From positions 55,844-119,843 of the forward strand of contig JAAFJX010000013.1 in NCBI GenBank assembly GCA_013299045.1: a stretch of 64,000 nt of DNA, written 5' to 3'. Positions 40,151-49,219 of this stretch are shown piece after piece (within the stretch, counting starts at the first letter, position 1; each line of letters opens with the position of its first letter). The position numbers and the translations under genes are program-made. The notes beneath the pieces were generated by a model. The model saw only the letters and a program-made list of their open reading frames with translations. It had not been told where the DNA came from and made no database searches. This DNA is from Cytophagales bacterium (GTDB taxonomy: Bacteria > Bacteroidota > Bacteroidia > Cytophagales > Bernardetiaceae).

Positions 40151-40183
40151 AGTATTTCAACCTTAAACCAAAATAAAAAAAAA

Positions 40184-42100
40184 TTACTTTTTGACCTCCT
40201 CAAAGTCCACGTCCGTAACGTCATCTTTGCCGCTATTTCCGTCTGCTTTAGGGCTGCCCTCTGCGTTGAAGTCCGCATTGTCCTGCGAGGCATTTTGGCC
40301 TGCATTTTTATACATTTCTTCAGTAGCTGCCTGCCAAGCACTGTTCATGGCTGCAAGCGCGCTATCTATTGCGGTTAAGTCCTTGCTGGCGTGTGCTTTG
40401 CGCAAATCTTCTAGGCCGTTCTGTATGGCGGTGCGGTGTGCCTCTGTAAGCTTGTCGCCATATTCTTTGAGTTGTTTTTCTGTATTAAAAATCATGCTGT
40501 CTGCTTGATTAATTTTTTCAACAGTCTCCTTAGCGTTCTTGTCAGCATCTGCATTGGCTTCTGCTTCGCGGCGCATTCTTTGGATTTCAGCATCAGTAAG
40601 GCCAGAAGAAGCCTCAATGCGAATTTTTTGTTCACGGTTGGTGGCCAAATCCTTAGCAGAAACGTTCAAAATACCGTTCGCGTCAATATCAAAGGTAACT
40701 TCAATTTGTGGAACACCTCTTGGAGCTGGCGGAATGCCGTCTAAGTGGAACTTGCCAATACTTTTGTTGTCTTTGGACATGGCACGCTCGCCTTGCAAAA
40801 CGTGAATTTCAACAGAAGGTTGGCTATCGGCAGCGGTAGAGAACGTTTGTACCTTTCGTGTAGGAATAATGGTATTGGAATCAATCATACGGGTAAATAC
40901 GCCACCCATAGTTTCAATACCCAAAGAAAGTGGCGTTACATCAAGAAGAACCACATCTTTGACCTCACCCGTGAGCACACCACCCTGAATGGCCGCACCT
41001 ACTGCCACCACTTCGTCTGGATTTACGCCTTTGCTGGGCTTTTTGCCAAAGAATTTTTCTACTTCTTCTTGTATACGCGGAATACGGGTAGAACCACCCA
41101 CCAAAATAACTTCATCAATGTCTTTGGCGCTAAGACCAGCATCTTTGAGAGCTTTTATGCAAGGTTCAAAAGTGCGGCGCACGAGGTCGTCAGAGAGTTG
41201 CTCGAACTTAGCACGTGTAAGGGTTTTAACCAAGTGCTTAGGCACACCATTAACAGGCATGATGTAAGGCAGGTTAATCTCGGTTGTTGTGCTGCTAGAA
41301 AGCTCAATTTTAGCTTTTTCTGCTGCATCTTTGAGTCTTTGCAAGGCCATAGGGTCTTTGCGAAGGTCTATGGCTTCATCGGCTAAAAACTCCTGCGCGA
41401 GCCAATCGATAATAACTTGGTCAAAGTCGTCGCCGCCGAGGTGGGTGTCTCCGTTTGTAGATTTTACCTCAAAAACTCCATCGCCGAGTTCCAATACTGA
41501 AATATCAAAAGTACCGCCGCCTAAGTCATAAACAGCGATTTTCATTTCTTTGCCTTTTTTGTCCAAACCATAAGCTAAAGCAGCAGCCGTAGGTTCGTTA
41601 ATAATGCGTCGTACTTTAAGGCCAGCGATTTCGCCTGCTTCTTTGGTAGCTTGGCGCTGTGCATCATTGAAATAAGCCGGTACTGTAATAACAGCCTCTG
41701 TAACCGTTGTTCCTAAGTAGTCTTCGGCGGTGGCTTTCATTTTTTGGAGAATGATAGCCGAAATCTCTTGTGGTGTGTATAAGCGCTCATCGATGCGTAC
41801 ACGTGGTGTGTCATTTTGACCACGTTCTACTTTGTATGATAGATACTGCTTTGCACGCTCGATTTCTGAGTATTTATTACCCATAAAGCGCTTGATAGAG
41901 CTTATTGTTTTCTCGGGGTTTGTTATAGCCTGACGCTTGGCAGGTGCGCCCACTTTGCGTTCGCCGTCTTTTAAGAAACCAACGATAGAAGGGGTGGTAC
42001 GCTGGCCTTCGCTATTAGGGATGACTACGGGTTCGTTGCCTTCCATGACAGACACGCAAGAGTTGGTAGTGCCTAAGTCAATGCCGATAATTTTGCTCAT
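40184..42100 (-). CDS. dnaK: Chaperone protein DnaK (Hsp70)
   Basis: ATP-dependent Hsp70 chaperone, cytoplasmic. 638 residues from the ATG at 42100 ([19 protein letters not shown]). Seen: phosphate-binding [58 protein letters not shown], substrate-binding domain [12 protein letters not shown], and an acidic C-terminus ending [12 protein letters not shown]. The open frame upstream to 42268 is not part of the protein. No dnaJ or grpE is adjacent. The ~250-base leader region upstream shows no exact TAnnTTTG box. Confidence 0.97.
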   Translation of the reverse strand: MSKIIGIDLGTTNSCVSVMEGNEPVVIPNSEGQRTTPSIVGFLKDGERKVGAPAKRQAITNPEKTISSIKRFMGNKYSEIERAKQYLSYKVERGQNDTPRVRIDERLYTPQEISAIILQKMKATAEDYLGTTVTEAVITVPAYFNDAQRQATKEAGEIAGLKVRRIINEPTAAALAYGLDKKGKEMKIAVYDLGGGTFDISVLELGDGVFEVKSTNGDTHLGGDDFDQVIIDWLAQEFLADEAIDLRKDPMALQRLKDAAEKAKIELSSSTTTEINLPYIMPVNGVPKHLVKTLTRAKFEQLSDDLVRRTFEPCIKALKDAGLSAKDIDEVILVGGSTRIPRIQEEVEKFFGKKPSKGVNPDEVVAVGAAIQGGVLTGEVKDVVLLDVTPLSLGIETMGGVFTRMIDSNTIIPTRKVQTFSTAADSQPSVEIHVLQGERAMSKDNKSIGKFHLDGIPPAPRGVPQIEVTFDIDANGILNVSAKDLATNREQKIRIEASSGLTDAEIQRMRREAEANADADKNAKETVEKINQADSMIFNTEKQLKEYGDKLTEAHRTAIQNGLEDLRKAHASKDLTAIDSALAAMNSAWQAATEEMYKNAGQNASQDNADFNAEGSPKADGNSGKDDVTDVDFEEVKK

Positions 42101-42348
42101 AAGGTTGTTTTTGTGAACTACTTTAAAAAAACGTTGAAAAACATGAAGATAAGTTTTGCAATTTTTTGCCTGAGCGCGTGCTTTGGGCAGCTGCTCGTCA
42201 AAAACTTTTGCAAGGTATGTGCCAACTAAAAAACACTGACAAAATGTCTTAGTCCTATTTCTAAACAATAAATTTTTAGTCTTTTTGGCTTAAAAAAGAG
42301 GGTTGTGCGGCCAGTTTTATCCTTTCCAAGTGGCATACTTGTCAGAGT

Positions 42349-42708
42349 TTAGGTTTCGTCTAACCCTTCAGCTTCCATGAGCTTTTCAAAACGCCGCTTC
42401 AGGTTGGGAATATCGCGCTTGGCAGAAGTCCAAACCAGCTCATAATTGATGCCGTAAGCCTCGTGAACAAGATTCCTTTTAAAGTTCAGCAAAACAGGCC
42501 AGGGTACTTCCGGGTGCTTGCTTTTAACCGTTGGCGATAACTTCTGGGCAGCATCGGCCATAATTTCTAGTTGTTTGACAGTGGCAGCACGCATCATGGA
42601 GTTGTTCAAAAACTCCTCGTTGGTAGTATAGCTCAAATAGCTCTCTACTTCATAAATAGCATCAAGAATATGAAAAAGTTGGATTCTATCGCTCTCTGCT
42701 AAGGCCAT
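42349..42708 (-). CDS. HepT-like DUF86 family protein
   Basis: A 119-residue helical protein of the DUF86/HepT-like group: opening DRIQLFHILDAIYEVESYL, internal AATVKQLEIMADAAQKLSP, and FKRNLVHEAYGINYELVW, which corresponds to the RX4HXY toxin motif though the spacing here reads Arg-x3-His-x2-Tyr. HepT toxins are normally encoded beside an MNT nucleotidyltransferase antitoxin; the neighbours here are dnaK and a thermonuclease. It is therefore an orphan or has diverged in function. Confidence 0.78.
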   Translation of the reverse strand: MALAESDRIQLFHILDAIYEVESYLSYTTNEEFLNNSMMRAATVKQLEIMADAAQKLSPTVKSKHPEVPWPVLLNFKRNLVHEAYGINYELVWTSAKRDIPNLKRRFEKLMEAEGLDET

Positions 42709-42752
42709 TGCTCTGATAAGTTTTGGGGTTCTTTATGAATACAACGACCAAA

Positions 42753-43430
42753 TTACTGTTTTTTTTGAGTGCTTGGGTTTTTTTCTTGAAATTTTTTGTA
42801 AGCCGCTGTCTTTTTGTACTCAGCTGTCAGTATATTTCTTGCCTCATAAAGCGCCCAAAGCCCACGTTTGGCAGCTTTGGCTTTTTGGTGTAATGCTTCA
42901 AATTTTTCGGCGTGCTTCACGTTTGGGGCATATTTATAAGCCCAAGCATAGCCTTTCTTGATGAGCGTGGCGTTATAAAATTCGCCTGTCCAGAACAAAT
43001 AAGCGTAGCAGAGGTCGCGGCCATACTGGTCTATGGTATCTACGTCGTGATGCAAAATTATCCATTTACCAATCAGGCGTTTTTTGGTATAGTCAGAAGC
43101 CTCTTTGCCAAAGGGCATGATATCCTTGTTGGGCGATTTCACACTCTCGGGCGTGTCTAGGCCAATCAGACGCACACTTAGGCCACGCTTGCTGCCGCGT
43201 TTAGAAAATATTTGAATGACTTTTACCTTGAATGTGTCGCCGTCAGCAGTAGAAACCACCGTGCCAACGTGGCCGTGCAAACTTGCATAAAGAATGCGCA
43301 AAATTAATCGTAAAATACTAAATACTAAATAAATAGCCAACAGAACCATGAAGGCCAAAACCGCAAAATTAAAAAATGGTACACCAAAAAGTTCTTTGGC
43401 TGCTAATAATTCTTGTATAAACTGAGGCAT
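42753..43430 (-). CDS. Membrane-anchored thermonuclease-family protein
   Basis: A 225-residue protein with an N-terminal transmembrane helix (~residues 20-45, FAVLAFMVLLAIYLVFSIL) and a staphylococcal-nuclease-type OB fold. Visible features are VVSTADGDTFKVKVI, VRLIGLDTPES (catalytic Arg and Glu region) and IDQYGRDLCYAYLF (second Arg), followed by LIKKGYAWAYKY. It should be a calcium-dependent nuclease with its domain outside the inner membrane. The C-terminus is Lys/Gln-rich. Same strand as the HepT-like gene, 44 bases upstream of it. Confidence 0.88.
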   Translation of the reverse strand: MPQFIQELLAAKELFGVPFFNFAVLAFMVLLAIYLVFSILRLILRILYASLHGHVGTVVSTADGDTFKVKVIQIFSKRGSKRGLSVRLIGLDTPESVKSPNKDIMPFGKEASDYTKKRLIGKWIILHHDVDTIDQYGRDLCYAYLFWTGEFYNATLIKKGYAWAYKYAPNVKHAEKFEALHQKAKAAKRGLWALYEARNILTAEYKKTAAYKKFQEKNPSTQKKQ

Positions 43431-43627
43431 GGCTAAGAGATTAGACTAAAAATTGTTAATGTACTGCTTTTTTGAGGATAACAACATACAAAACTAGTCT
43501 TATTTTTTTTTACTGACAAATTTCTAGCACTTAGATTCAAAATCATTTTTTGTTTGTGAGGCCACCACCATGAGGCGAACAGAAACTGATGTATGTAATA
43601 ATTTTGGTTGGTTTTGAGCTTATTATT

Positions 43628-43783
43628 TTGCTATGCCCTACGTCAGTTCGCGCTTCAGTACTGCATCAAGGCAAAAAGTAGAAAGAAAAAGCTACCCCAA
43701 AATCATGAGGGTGTTTCCAAAACAGGCAAGCTATCCTCCTTAAACTTAGCTTACATCTATTGAATGTACTTTTTAAGGGAAGA
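43628..43783 (-). repeat. Dispersed repeat, copy C (inverted, partial)
   Basis: Read on the minus strand it aligns with copies A and B from CCCTTAAAAAGTACATTCAA through the GATGCAG..CTGAAGCGCG tract to GGGCATAGCAAAA. It then diverges, and the terminal hairpin is missing. It is more divergent than A and B are from each other. It lies in the otherwise featureless gap 43431-43917. Confidence 0.7.
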
Positions 43784-43833
43784 GACATAGTCACAAATCT
43801 ATTTTAAATGTCAATGTTTTGTTAATAACCCCT

Positions 43834-43872
43834 GTTTATTTGTTTGTTTGTTTATTTGTTTGTTTGTTTGTT
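43834..43872 (+). repeat. GTTT/ATTT tetranucleotide tract
   Basis: Nine four-base units (GTTT with two ATTT variants) plus a partial one, ending 45 bases before a start codon. The stretch lies just upstream of a near-consensus -7 box (TACCTTTA, 43897-43904). Length change here would shift upstream promoter spacing. Confidence 0.85.
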
Positions 43873-43917
43873 GCGCGGAGTACTGAATTAATGTTTTACC
43901 TTTAATCTATCCGCAAA

Positions 43918-44667
43918 ATGAAAACACTTTTTTTTGCCATTTTCATGGTTTTCACAACCGCACCTGCGCTCTTTGACCCACTTAATGGTTTGGCTTTCAA
44001 GACAAAAGCTACGAATTCCTGCCCTGCAACTGCTGAAGAGGTTGGAACAATGCACAATGAGGTTATGGCTGCTGGCTACACCGCTCTACAGGTCGCTATT
44101 ACACAAAATAAGGCTCAAAATAAGCCACCTCTAACGAAGGCACAAATGACAATTGTTTTGACAAATGCTGCAAACTCTTACTTTGCAACAAACTGCCCGA
44201 ATATTACTACGGCTATGGTTGCAAACGCTCTTGCTAGTGCGCAGGCAAATTCTGCGATAACATTTACTGCTACGGTGAACAACGCTGCTATCTCTCAGAA
44301 CCTTAAAACGGCTCTTCTTGCGTTAGAAGCAGCATTTAATGCCTCTACAAGTCCTGCACAAACACGCACTTTAACCAATGCGGTCAGTACAAATAATTTA
44401 ACGACGGACGAGCTTTTGCAGTTCAACTGCACCAAAGAGGTTTTATGCAATTCACACAGCTATTGGGCTACTAACCTTAGCGCTTGGCACACACTTCTTA
44501 CTACAAATGACCCCACAACCCTAAACGATCCGAGTGAAAAAGTAATTAGGGAAGATGCTAAAGGCGCTCTTACAGGTGCCATTGGTGGCATATCATGGGG
44601 ATTCTGGGGTGTAATTGGTTCTGCCGCAGCTACTGCAGCAATTAGTTCGTTGATGGAAGTCATATAA
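43918..44667 (+). CDS. Exported protein with hydrophobic Gly/Ala-rich tail
   Basis: A 249-residue protein of no recognised family. Residues 1-19 form a signal peptide. The mature part is Ala/Asn/Thr-rich and helical, with scattered cysteines (NSCPATAEE, ATNCPNITT, FNCTKEVLCNSHS). The last ~35 residues are a glycine/alanine-rich hydrophobic segment (GALTGAIGGISWGFWGVIGS), like a glycine-zipper or the membrane-active part of some bacteriocins. It is followed by a small membrane protein gene. Function unknown; a toxin-like role is only a possibility. Confidence 0.6.
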   Translation: MKTLFFAIFMVFTTAPALFDPLNGLAFKTKATNSCPATAEEVGTMHNEVMAAGYTALQVAITQNKAQNKPPLTKAQMTIVLTNAANSYFATNCPNITTAMVANALASAQANSAITFTATVNNAAISQNLKTALLALEAAFNASTSPAQTRTLTNAVSTNNLTTDELLQFNCTKEVLCNSHSYWATNLSAWHTLLTTNDPTTLNDPSEKVIREDAKGALTGAIGGISWGFWGVIGSAAATAAISSLMEVI

Positions 44668-44685
44668 AGATTGAATGATGTGTAC

Positions 44686-44719
44686 ATATTCGCCTTTCAT
44701 TGTTTTGGAGGGCGAATAT
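44686..44719 (+). terminator. Hairpin between the two small genes
   Basis: ATATTCGCC (44686-44694) pairs perfectly with GGCGAATAT (44711-44719) around 16 bases. No T-run follows on the plus strand; it lies 20 bases upstream of the next start codon, so it could attenuate or separate expression of the two genes. Confidence 0.5.
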
Positions 44720-44739
44720 CATAAAAAAAAGGATTTAGT

Positions 44740-44940
44740 ATGAAAAAAGATAGCTTGCGTCCTTTTATAATCGGTTTAACAGTAGCCTTTTCCTTGGGAG
44801 TACTATTGCCTCTTATACAGTATTGGCTGGCAGATAGAACCTTAGATTATCCTATGGATTTATTCAAGGGTATTCTAGGGGGTATCACTTCTTATATGGC
44901 ACATATTTACTTATTTCCTTCCCAAAAGCAGAAAAAGTGA
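44740..44940 (+). CDS. Small two-helix membrane protein
   Basis: A 66-residue protein with two predicted transmembrane segments (FIIGLTVAFSLGVLLPLIQYWLA, split by positives, and ILGGITSYMAHIYLF) and a basic tail (SQKQKK). No family recognised. Its position directly behind the exported protein with a membrane-active-looking tail would fit an immunity or accessory role, but nothing in the sequence proves it. Confidence 0.5.
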   Translation: MKKDSLRPFIIGLTVAFSLGVLLPLIQYWLADRTLDYPMDLFKGILGGITSYMAHIYLFPSQKQKK

Positions 44941-45000
44941 GTTAATACCTCTAGAAAATGCTTTTTCAGGCCATACCAAAACCTTGCCTCCGCGCAAAAC

Positions 45001-45765
45001 CTACAACCAAACCACTTCCTTAGAAAAAAACAACCTCACTGTCTCTTGCGTTTGCAGCATGAGTGCTCCCTCCGAGTTAATACCCAAGACTTTGGCTTCA
45101 AAATTGGTGTTTTGTTGTACGTCGCGAAAAAGACGGGTTTCGTTTAAGCCAAAAAGCAGGCCGTGATAATCGTCTGTGAGTTGCTGAAATTCTTGCTTTT
45201 TGAGTTGTAGATAGCGTTTTTCAAGATGTTCGGCTAGCCTGGCAAAAAGCGCGCTTAGGTCGTAGTGCCTCCCAGTGTATTGCGCCAGCGAAATGGCTTC
45301 GTGGTGCATAAAGTCCATTTGATTGACGTTCAGGCCAATGCCCACAATGGCGGACTGCATCATATTCTGCTGCAAATGGCTTTCTATGAGCAAACCAGCC
45401 AGTTTTTTGCTGCCAAGCATGAGGTCATTAGGCCATTTAATGCGCGAATCAGCAATGTTGTAAACAGTCAAAGCATCGGCCAGCCCCAAGGCAACCGCTA
45501 ACGTTAAAAAATGTCCGTGTTTGGCTTCTAGAAACTTAGGTTTCAAAAAAATAGAAAAGGTGAGATTTTGATGCGGGGCAGCCTCCCATCTGTTGTTGCG
45601 CTGCCCTCGCCCTGCTGTTTGGTTATGCGCCAAAACGCAGGTGCCTTCCCAAATACCTTCCTGGGGCATTTGCGCAAGGTAGGTATTGGTGGAGGCGCAT
45701 TCTTCTAGCCAAATACAATGCTGGCCAATAAAGAGCGTTTCGGGTTGCTTTAGTGGAGCTCGCAT
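45001..45765 (-). CDS. birA: Biotin-[acetyl-CoA-carboxylase] ligase
   Basis: Attaches biotin to carboxyl-carrier proteins via biotinyl-AMP; cytoplasmic. The 254 residues contain only the catalytic domain, without the DNA-binding N-terminus of E. coli BirA. It is therefore a group-I ligase that cannot repress transcription itself. Seen: ECASTNTYL, the adenylate loop AGRGQRNNRWEA, and KWPNDLMLGSKKLAGLLIE. It begins 5 bases after the TPR gene ends, in one operon. Confidence 0.95.
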   Translation of the reverse strand: MRAPLKQPETLFIGQHCIWLEECASTNTYLAQMPQEGIWEGTCVLAHNQTAGRGQRNNRWEAAPHQNLTFSIFLKPKFLEAKHGHFLTLAVALGLADALTVYNIADSRIKWPNDLMLGSKKLAGLLIESHLQQNMMQSAIVGIGLNVNQMDFMHHEAISLAQYTGRHYDLSALFARLAEHLEKRYLQLKKQEFQQLTDDYHGLLFGLNETRLFRDVQQNTNFEAKVLGINSEGALMLQTQETVRLFFSKEVVWL

Positions 45766-45770
45766 ATTTT

Positions 45771-47558
45771 TTAGCCTTTGACTAGATTTTTTAGCCTTTG
45801 TATCTTTTGGCTGATGGCGGCGGCATTCTTACCAGTTATCTTTGCTTTTTCGTACTTGCTTATGACCTTCTGGGCGCTGCTTTTGTCGTTTTGTGCCAAA
45901 AAGAAAAATTCGGCTTTGCGGAGGTCGTGGTGTGCTACTAAGCTATTATCTTTGGTCTTTTTGGCAAAGCCAATCGCTTTATCAAAACTGCTGCTTGCTT
46001 TAGAGGTCTTTTTCTGCATCATGTAAAGATAGGCAATCTTGCCTTCTTGTTCGGCCATTCCTCTATAATTTTTTTCTTCTTTATAAACAGTTTGAATGCT
46101 TTTGTAAATACTCATAGCATCTTTAAAGTCGCTGTTAAGTTGGTAAAGAAAAGCAATATTATTGCGTTCGTTGAAAATAGCATCGCGTTTGTTTTTACTG
46201 ATTTTGCCGAGTCTAATTTGCACATACTTAATAGCCGCTTTGTAATCTCCGCCAGCTTGATAGAGCATTGCGAGCAAGTTGTTATAAAAAATCTTGGCTT
46301 CTTCGCCGCGCTTATGGGAGTTCATCAATGCTTCTACCATTTTGGCATATTCAAGCATGGTGCTTTTTTCTTCCGTACTAGGGTTTTCTTTTTCGGTACA
46401 GCGGCCTAAATTATTGAGCGTATATTGCGGAAAAAGCTGCTTATTGGTTTGTTTTTCGCTGAGTGTCCAAATCGTTTCCAGTTCTTTGAGAGCGGCTTTG
46501 TAGTTCTTGGCAGCAAGCTCACGCTCAAAGAGTCGATAAACACACCAAAGATGTTTCTCTTTGGCTTCTGGTTGGTTTTCGGTGGCTAACAAATTGCGCC
46601 AGCGCGTCAGAGAAAAACGCCCTTTATCGTCCTCTAATGTTTTGAAAAGCAAGCCTATGTAGCCATCTGTTTCTTGCAATGCCTTTTTAATTTTGGCAGC
46701 ATCGCCTGTTTTTTTAGCAAACTCGTAGGCTTTAAAGTGCATATCCTCCGCTATCTTGATAAACCCAGCAGCGTGCGCGTCCTTGCCCAGCTGAAAGAAG
46801 TACGCCATAGCTTCGCTGGCATTGTGTTTTTGGGCGAGCTTGCTGAATGTGCCCGCAAAACGCTCAAAACGCTCTGCATCTTTCTCGCGCGCCAAGTCTT
46901 GCAAATACCTAAAACAATGAGCGATAGGTGCGTCATTAGACAAATAGCCGGCATTGATGATGAGCTTGTGCGCATAAATTTCGGCCTCTTCCGCATGGCC
47001 GCATTTAGTATGCAAGGTGCGCAGTTCAATGAGGGCATAGCAAAGCGAACGGGTGTCATCGTGCCAATCGTACACATCGACAAGGGTTTTGAGATAAAAT
47101 TCAGCTTTTTTGCAGTCCTTGCCCATGTAGTAGTGGAATCGGTGTGCCTCACCAAGCGCGTAGGCTAAGAGTTCTGGATTGCTATCCTTGCGGCGCTCCG
47201 CCACGCAATCGTCAAGCAAACGAGCAGCGGTATGATATGAAACATCTCCTTTTGGCATTTTGCGAGCTTTACTCTCCCAGGCCATAGCCAACAACATTTG
47301 GTTTCGCAGATATTCTGCTCTATTTTTTTTGAGGTTACTCTTTTTAAAATTAGCCTCGGCAATGGCAATGGCTTCGTCTGGGTTGGTGTGTGCGTCCAAA
47401 AAAGTCTTGTGGTTTTGGTCTATGCCACTAGTGCTTAATTCCAAGAGCTTAGTTTGTGCCCAGAGAGAGCCGCTCATCAACAAAAAACAAGCCATTAGTA
47501 AAGCTGGCCGACAAAAAAACCTAAATCCAATACCCTGTATAGCCTGTTTCATAATCAT
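45771..47558 (-). CDS. Exported TPR-repeat protein
   Basis: A 595-residue protein with a signal peptide (~residues 15-34, ending LWAQ) followed by TPR-like helical repeats throughout. Typical units are FYLKTLVDVYDWHDDTRSLCYALIEL and ARLLDDCVAERRKDSN, with clearer late repeats at YKAAIKYVQIRLGKISK and FKDAMSIYKSIQTVYKEEKN. There is no output domain, unlike the SpoIIE-linked TPR protein at 15.9 kb. Its partner is unknown. birA follows in the same transcription unit. Confidence 0.75.
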   Translation of the reverse strand: MIMKQAIQGIGFRFFCRPALLMACFLLMSGSLWAQTKLLELSTSGIDQNHKTFLDAHTNPDEAIAIAEANFKKSNLKKNRAEYLRNQMLLAMAWESKARKMPKGDVSYHTAARLLDDCVAERRKDSNPELLAYALGEAHRFHYYMGKDCKKAEFYLKTLVDVYDWHDDTRSLCYALIELRTLHTKCGHAEEAEIYAHKLIINAGYLSNDAPIAHCFRYLQDLAREKDAERFERFAGTFSKLAQKHNASEAMAYFFQLGKDAHAAGFIKIAEDMHFKAYEFAKKTGDAAKIKKALQETDGYIGLLFKTLEDDKGRFSLTRWRNLLATENQPEAKEKHLWCVYRLFERELAAKNYKAALKELETIWTLSEKQTNKQLFPQYTLNNLGRCTEKENPSTEEKSTMLEYAKMVEALMNSHKRGEEAKIFYNNLLAMLYQAGGDYKAAIKYVQIRLGKISKNKRDAIFNERNNIAFLYQLNSDFKDAMSIYKSIQTVYKEEKNYRGMAEQEGKIAYLYMMQKKTSKASSSFDKAIGFAKKTKDNSLVAHHDLRKAEFFFLAQNDKSSAQKVISKYEKAKITGKNAAAISQKIQRLKNLVKG

Positions 47559-47734
47559 TAAGCAATAAAATTAAATTATTGAGAATCCTTTTAAACAAAC
47601 GAAAACCAATCAATAAACGTGCAGTAAATGGTTACTGAAAGTCTAATTTATGCCTTTCTAGGCTACAAAAGTCATAAAAATACCTGTTTTTACATAAATT
47701 TTGGTAGCATTTACTGAAAGTTTTGTCTTTTTTG

Positions 47735-47742
47735 TACTTTTG
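47735..47742 (+). promoter_or_regulatory. -7 box for the NeuD-like/GT2 operon
   Basis: TACTTTTG matches TAnnTTTG. The leader to the ATG at 47818 would be about 70 bases. TTAC at the -33 position is a poor match. Confidence 0.45.
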
Positions 47743-47817
47743 TGTGCTATTTAATATGAAGCGCGCTTGTCATTTGGCGGGCGCTATCAGTTGTGTTCAC
47801 TTGCGTAAATTGAGGCT

Positions 47818-48453
47818 ATGTCAAATCCTGTAATAATTTTTGGGGCGGGAGCGTTCGGAAAAATGACCTTAGATGTTTTTAACAGTCAAGGTGTTTTGGT
47901 GTATGGTTTTTTGGACGACGACACCGCGCTCCACAACCAAGAAATTAACGGCATACCGATTCTGGGCGGAACCGACTCGCCTAAAGTATTGAAGCAAATA
48001 GGTAAAAAATGCGATGCTTTCGTTGCATCAGATAACAACATAGCCAAAAAGAAGCTCTCCGAGCAAATTATGACGCTCACTAAATTTAGCCTAGCGAATG
48101 CCATTCATTCTGCTGCTGTACTGCCTGCTTTTTGGCAATGTGGCATGGGTAACTTGATTGGTGCAGGCTGCTTGATTGGTGCTGATGTTAAGATAGGCAA
48201 TTTTTGTATTCTGAATGCCGGTGCCATTCTTGAGAGTAGCGCCAGTTTGTCGCATTATGTGCAAGTAGGCGCTGGGGCTGTTTTGGGCGCGAATGTAGAG
48301 GTGGCAGAAGGCGCTTTTATTGGTGCAGGTGCAATCTTGATAGCGGGCATAAAAGTTGGCAAAAACGCACGGGTAGGGGCAGGAGCAGTTGTTATTCAGG
48401 ATGTTAGCGCCAACCAAACCGTTTTTGGAAATCCTGCCGCAGTAGTCAAATAA
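47818..48453 (+). CDS. NeuD/PglD-like sugar O- or N-acyltransferase
   Basis: A 211-residue protein with an N-terminal Rossmann-like domain (VIIFGAGAFGKMTLDVF, FLDDDTALHNQEINGIPILGG) and a C-terminal left-handed beta-helix of hexapeptide repeats (IGAGCLIGADVKIG, VGAGAVLGANVEVAEGAFIGAGAILIAGIKVG). This is the architecture of NeuD/PglD, which acetylate nucleotide-activated sugars for surface glycans using acetyl-CoA. A glycosyltransferase gene follows after 38 bases, supporting a role in glycan modification. The exact sugar is unknown. Confidence 0.88.
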   Translation: MSNPVIIFGAGAFGKMTLDVFNSQGVLVYGFLDDDTALHNQEINGIPILGGTDSPKVLKQIGKKCDAFVASDNNIAKKKLSEQIMTLTKFSLANAIHSAAVLPAFWQCGMGNLIGAGCLIGADVKIGNFCILNAGAILESSASLSHYVQVGAGAVLGANVEVAEGAFIGAGAILIAGIKVGKNARVGAGAVVIQDVSANQTVFGNPAAVVK

Positions 48454-48491
48454 GTGGCCAAGTAATTTTTCTTTTAATTCCTCTCAAGACT

Positions 48492-49214
48492 ATGATTCGT
48501 AAGCTGTCCATCGTGATACCCGCCTACAACGAAGGCAAAACCATACATCTTATTTTGAATAAAATCAAGGCCGTTGAACTGACGGGAAGCCTTGAAAAAG
48601 AAGTCATCATCATCAACGACTGCTCCAAAGACAATACAGAAGAGTCCATCAAAAAATATCAGGCAGAAAATCCTGACATGAACCTTCAGTACTTTAAGCA
48701 CGAAGTGAACAAAGGTAAAGGAGCTGCCTTGCATACAGGCATACGCTGCGCGACCGGGGAACTCATCATCATACAAGATGCCGACCTGGAATATGACCCC
48801 AAGGAGTACAACGTGCTTTTACAGCCCGTTCTGGACGGCTTCGCTGACGTTGTTTATGGCTCGCGTTTTATGGGTGGCAAGCCGCACCGCATCTTGTTCT
48901 TTTGGCATTCCATCGGCAATCAGTTCCTTACTTTTGTCTCCAATATGTTCACGAACCTGAACCTGACAGACATGGAAACTTGCTACAAGCTCTTTAGGAC
49001 GGATATGGTTCATAGCCTTCAGCTCAAAGAAACGCGTTTCGGTTTTGAGCCAGAAGTTACGGCCAAAATATCACGCATCAAAGACGTGCGGATTTATGAA
49101 GTGGGCATTTCTTATTATGGTCGCACCTATGCCGAAGGCAAAAAAATTAATTGGAAAGATGGCGTAAGAGCAATCTATTGCATCTTGAAGTACAATATCT
49201 TTTCGCGTCGCTGA
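48492..49214 (+). CDS. Family 2 glycosyltransferase (polyprenyl-phosphate type)
   Basis: A 240-residue GT-A fold enzyme. N-terminal KLSIVIPAYNEGKTIHLIL binds the nucleotide; IIINDCSKDNTEE and the DxD-like IIQDADLEYDPKEY hold the metal and donor sugar. No transmembrane helices at the C-terminus, so it is the short dolichyl-phosphate-mannose-synthase-like class that charges a polyprenyl carrier at the inner membrane face. Operon partner of the NeuD-like acyltransferase. Confidence 0.9.
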   Translation: MIRKLSIVIPAYNEGKTIHLILNKIKAVELTGSLEKEVIIINDCSKDNTEESIKKYQAENPDMNLQYFKHEVNKGKGAALHTGIRCATGELIIIQDADLEYDPKEYNVLLQPVLDGFADVVYGSRFMGGKPHRILFFWHSIGNQFLTFVSNMFTNLNLTDMETCYKLFRTDMVHSLQLKETRFGFEPEVTAKISRIKDVRIYEVGISYYGRTYAEGKKINWKDGVRAIYCILKYNIFSRR

Positions 49215-49219
49215 TTCTG

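Noticed and set aside
40745..41386. A 213-codon open frame opposite dnaK
   Set aside because: It is antisense to the conserved ATPase domain of DnaK and is a codon-bias shadow.
42349..43430. HepT-like protein plus thermonuclease as a toxin-antitoxin or defence pair
   Set aside because: The thermonuclease has a membrane anchor and looks like an ordinary exported nuclease; no nucleotidyltransferase antitoxin is adjacent.
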